Shown piece after piece: positions 63,241 to 64,000 of a stretch of DNA of 64,000 bases (position 1 is the first letter of the stretch; every line of letters begins with the position of its first letter). Position numbers and translations under genes: made by a program. The notes beneath the pieces were generated by a model. That model saw only the letters and a list, made by a program, of their open reading frames with translations. It was not told the DNA's origin and did not search any database. Origin of the DNA: Paraburkholderia sp. Ac-20340 (GTDB lineage Bacteria; Pseudomonadota; Gammaproteobacteria; Burkholderiales; Burkholderiaceae); contig NZ_JAAGPR010000009.1 in assembly GCF_017104965.1 (NCBI RefSeq), positions 186,001 to 250,000 on the forward strand, read 5' to 3'.

Positions 63241-64000
63241 GGCGTGATGCGCTCCGCAATGCGCATCACGGCCGAACGGGCGCGCGGATTCGCCGCGACT
63301 TCTTCGTCGCTTGCGAATACGCGCCCGAGCAGCTTCAGGGGCGGGCTGGGCAGATCCACGGCGCGAATCGGCAAACGGCGATCGATCGCCGGCGCCGTGG
63401 CGTTAGCCTGCATGAACCGCTTCACGATACGGTCTTCCAGCGAATGAAAGCTGATGACCACGAGCCGCCCCCCCTGTTCCAGCGACGACAAAGCTGCTTC
63501 TAGAACGACCTGCAGCTCCGCAAGCTCTTGATTGACGTGAATCCGTATAGCTTGAAAGGTGCGGGTTGCCGGGTCCTTACCCTTCTCACGGGTTTTGACG
63601 GCGTTAGCCACGATTTGGGCAAGCTCGCCCGTGCTGTCGAGAGGCCCGAGACGGTCGGACTCTGCCCGGCGAGCAACAAGCGCCTTTGCAATCTGAAAAG
63701 CAAACCGTTCTTCCCCATAATCTCGAATCACCTCCGTCAGTTCCTGCAACGTGGCCCGCGCGAGCCAGTCGGCAGCGGACTCGCCGCGCGTCGGGTCCAT
63801 CCGCATGTCGAGCGGACCATTGGCGCGGAAACTGAAACCGCGCTCCGGGTCGTCGATTTGCGGCGACGACACACCCAGGTCCAGCAGCACACCCGACACA
63901 CGCCCTACCCCGCGCTCCGCCAGAGCGTCGCGCAGTGAAGCAAAACTTTCGTGCACGATCGAGAACCGCGCGTCGCCCACCTGTCCGGCAGTGGCGATCG
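63237..64000 (-). CDS. rsmH: 16S rRNA (cytosine1402-N4)-methyltransferase, C-terminal part
   Basis: RsmH methylates C1402 of 16S rRNA. About 254 residues are visible; roughly the first 60, with the first SAM-binding motif, lie beyond the window end. Visible family motifs are [18 protein letters not shown] at the edge, [31 protein letters not shown] and [16 protein letters not shown]. An in-frame GTG at 63980 is internal, not the start. It is the first dcw gene seen here; mraZ would be expected next. Confidence 0.96.
   Translation of the reverse strand, partial: IATAGQVGDARFSIVHESFASLRDALAERGVGRVSGVLLDLGVSSPQIDDPERGFSFRANGPLDMRMDPTRGESAADWLARATLQELTEVIRDYGEERFAFQIAKALVARRAESDRLGPLDSTGELAQIVANAVKTREKGKDPATRTFQAIRIHVNQELAELQVVLEAALSSLEQGGRLVVISFHSLEDRIVKRFMQANATAPAIDRRLPIRAVDLPSPPLKLLGRVFASDEEVAANPRARSAVMRIAERITP

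Overview
This is a GC-rich core-chromosome segment of a betaproteobacterium, most probably Burkholderia sensu lato (Burkholderia, Paraburkholderia or Caballeronia). The evidence is the gene content and order: mpl next to a YqiA-type esterase; nrdA/nrdB followed by a Lys/Ala-repeat H1-like gene; rplU-rpmA-obg-proB; gspE-gspF-pilD-coaE-zapD-yacG; and argJ-secA-dciA-lpxC-peroxiredoxin-ftsZ joined to a complete division and cell-wall (dcw) cluster. I see no insertion sequence, prophage, CRISPR array, integrase or toxin-antitoxin pair, and no abrupt change in base composition. Almost all the coding capacity is housekeeping.

Layout. 1-2.7 kb (minus): the start of an RNase II-family nuclease, an esterase, and mpl (murein-peptide recycling). 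3-11.6 kb (plus): an unknown conserved gene, a TlpA-like thioredoxin, aroQ, accB-accC, prmA, a zinc-ribbon/DUF3426 protein, tpx, an adenosine-kinase-like PfkB kinase and a glycine-zipper lipoprotein. 11.9-20.4 kb (minus): the H1-like protein, nrdB, nrdA, ampD, a PP0621-like protein and ypjD. 20.5-22.6 kb (plus): ffh and a purine phosphoribosyltransferase. 22.7-25 kb (minus): marC and proS. 25.3-26.7 kb (plus): rppH and a CNP1-like lipoprotein. 26.8-29.9 kb (minus): proB, obg, rpmA, rplU. 30.2-38.3 kb (plus): a polyprenyl diphosphate synthase, tRNA-Pro(CGG), a CorC-type transporter, type IV pilus/type II secretion assembly genes, coaE, zapD and yacG. 38.4-44 kb (minus): mutT, a DUF815 ATPase, argJ and secA. 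44.4-44.9 kb (plus): dciA. 45-64 kb (minus): lpxC, a peroxiredoxin, ftsZ, ftsA, ftsQ, ddl, murC, murG, ftsW, murD, mraY, murF, murE, ftsI, ftsL and rsmH (cut by the window end).

How it works together. The dcw block makes lipid II (MurC-F, Ddl, MraY, MurG) and the divisome that uses it (FtsL, FtsI, FtsW, FtsQ, FtsA, FtsZ). Most junctions are 4-base ATGA overlaps, which suggests translational coupling. Mpl and AmpD elsewhere in the window recycle the same muropeptides. LpxC (lipid A), SecA, Ffh and the AccBC pair supply the rest of envelope growth. ZapD is encoded with CoaE and YacG rather than in the dcw cluster.

I did not find a convincing undescribed multi-gene system. The observations most worth a second look are non-coding or small: two NrdR-type boxes exactly 15 bp apart over the nrdA promoter; a possible plus-strand small RNA (three hairpins ending in a terminator) between the H1-like gene and nrdB; an unusually long structured nrdA-nrdB spacer; short ORFs in the nrdA leader and the accB-accC gap; and a conserved unknown gene with a degenerate nucleotidyltransferase-like motif.
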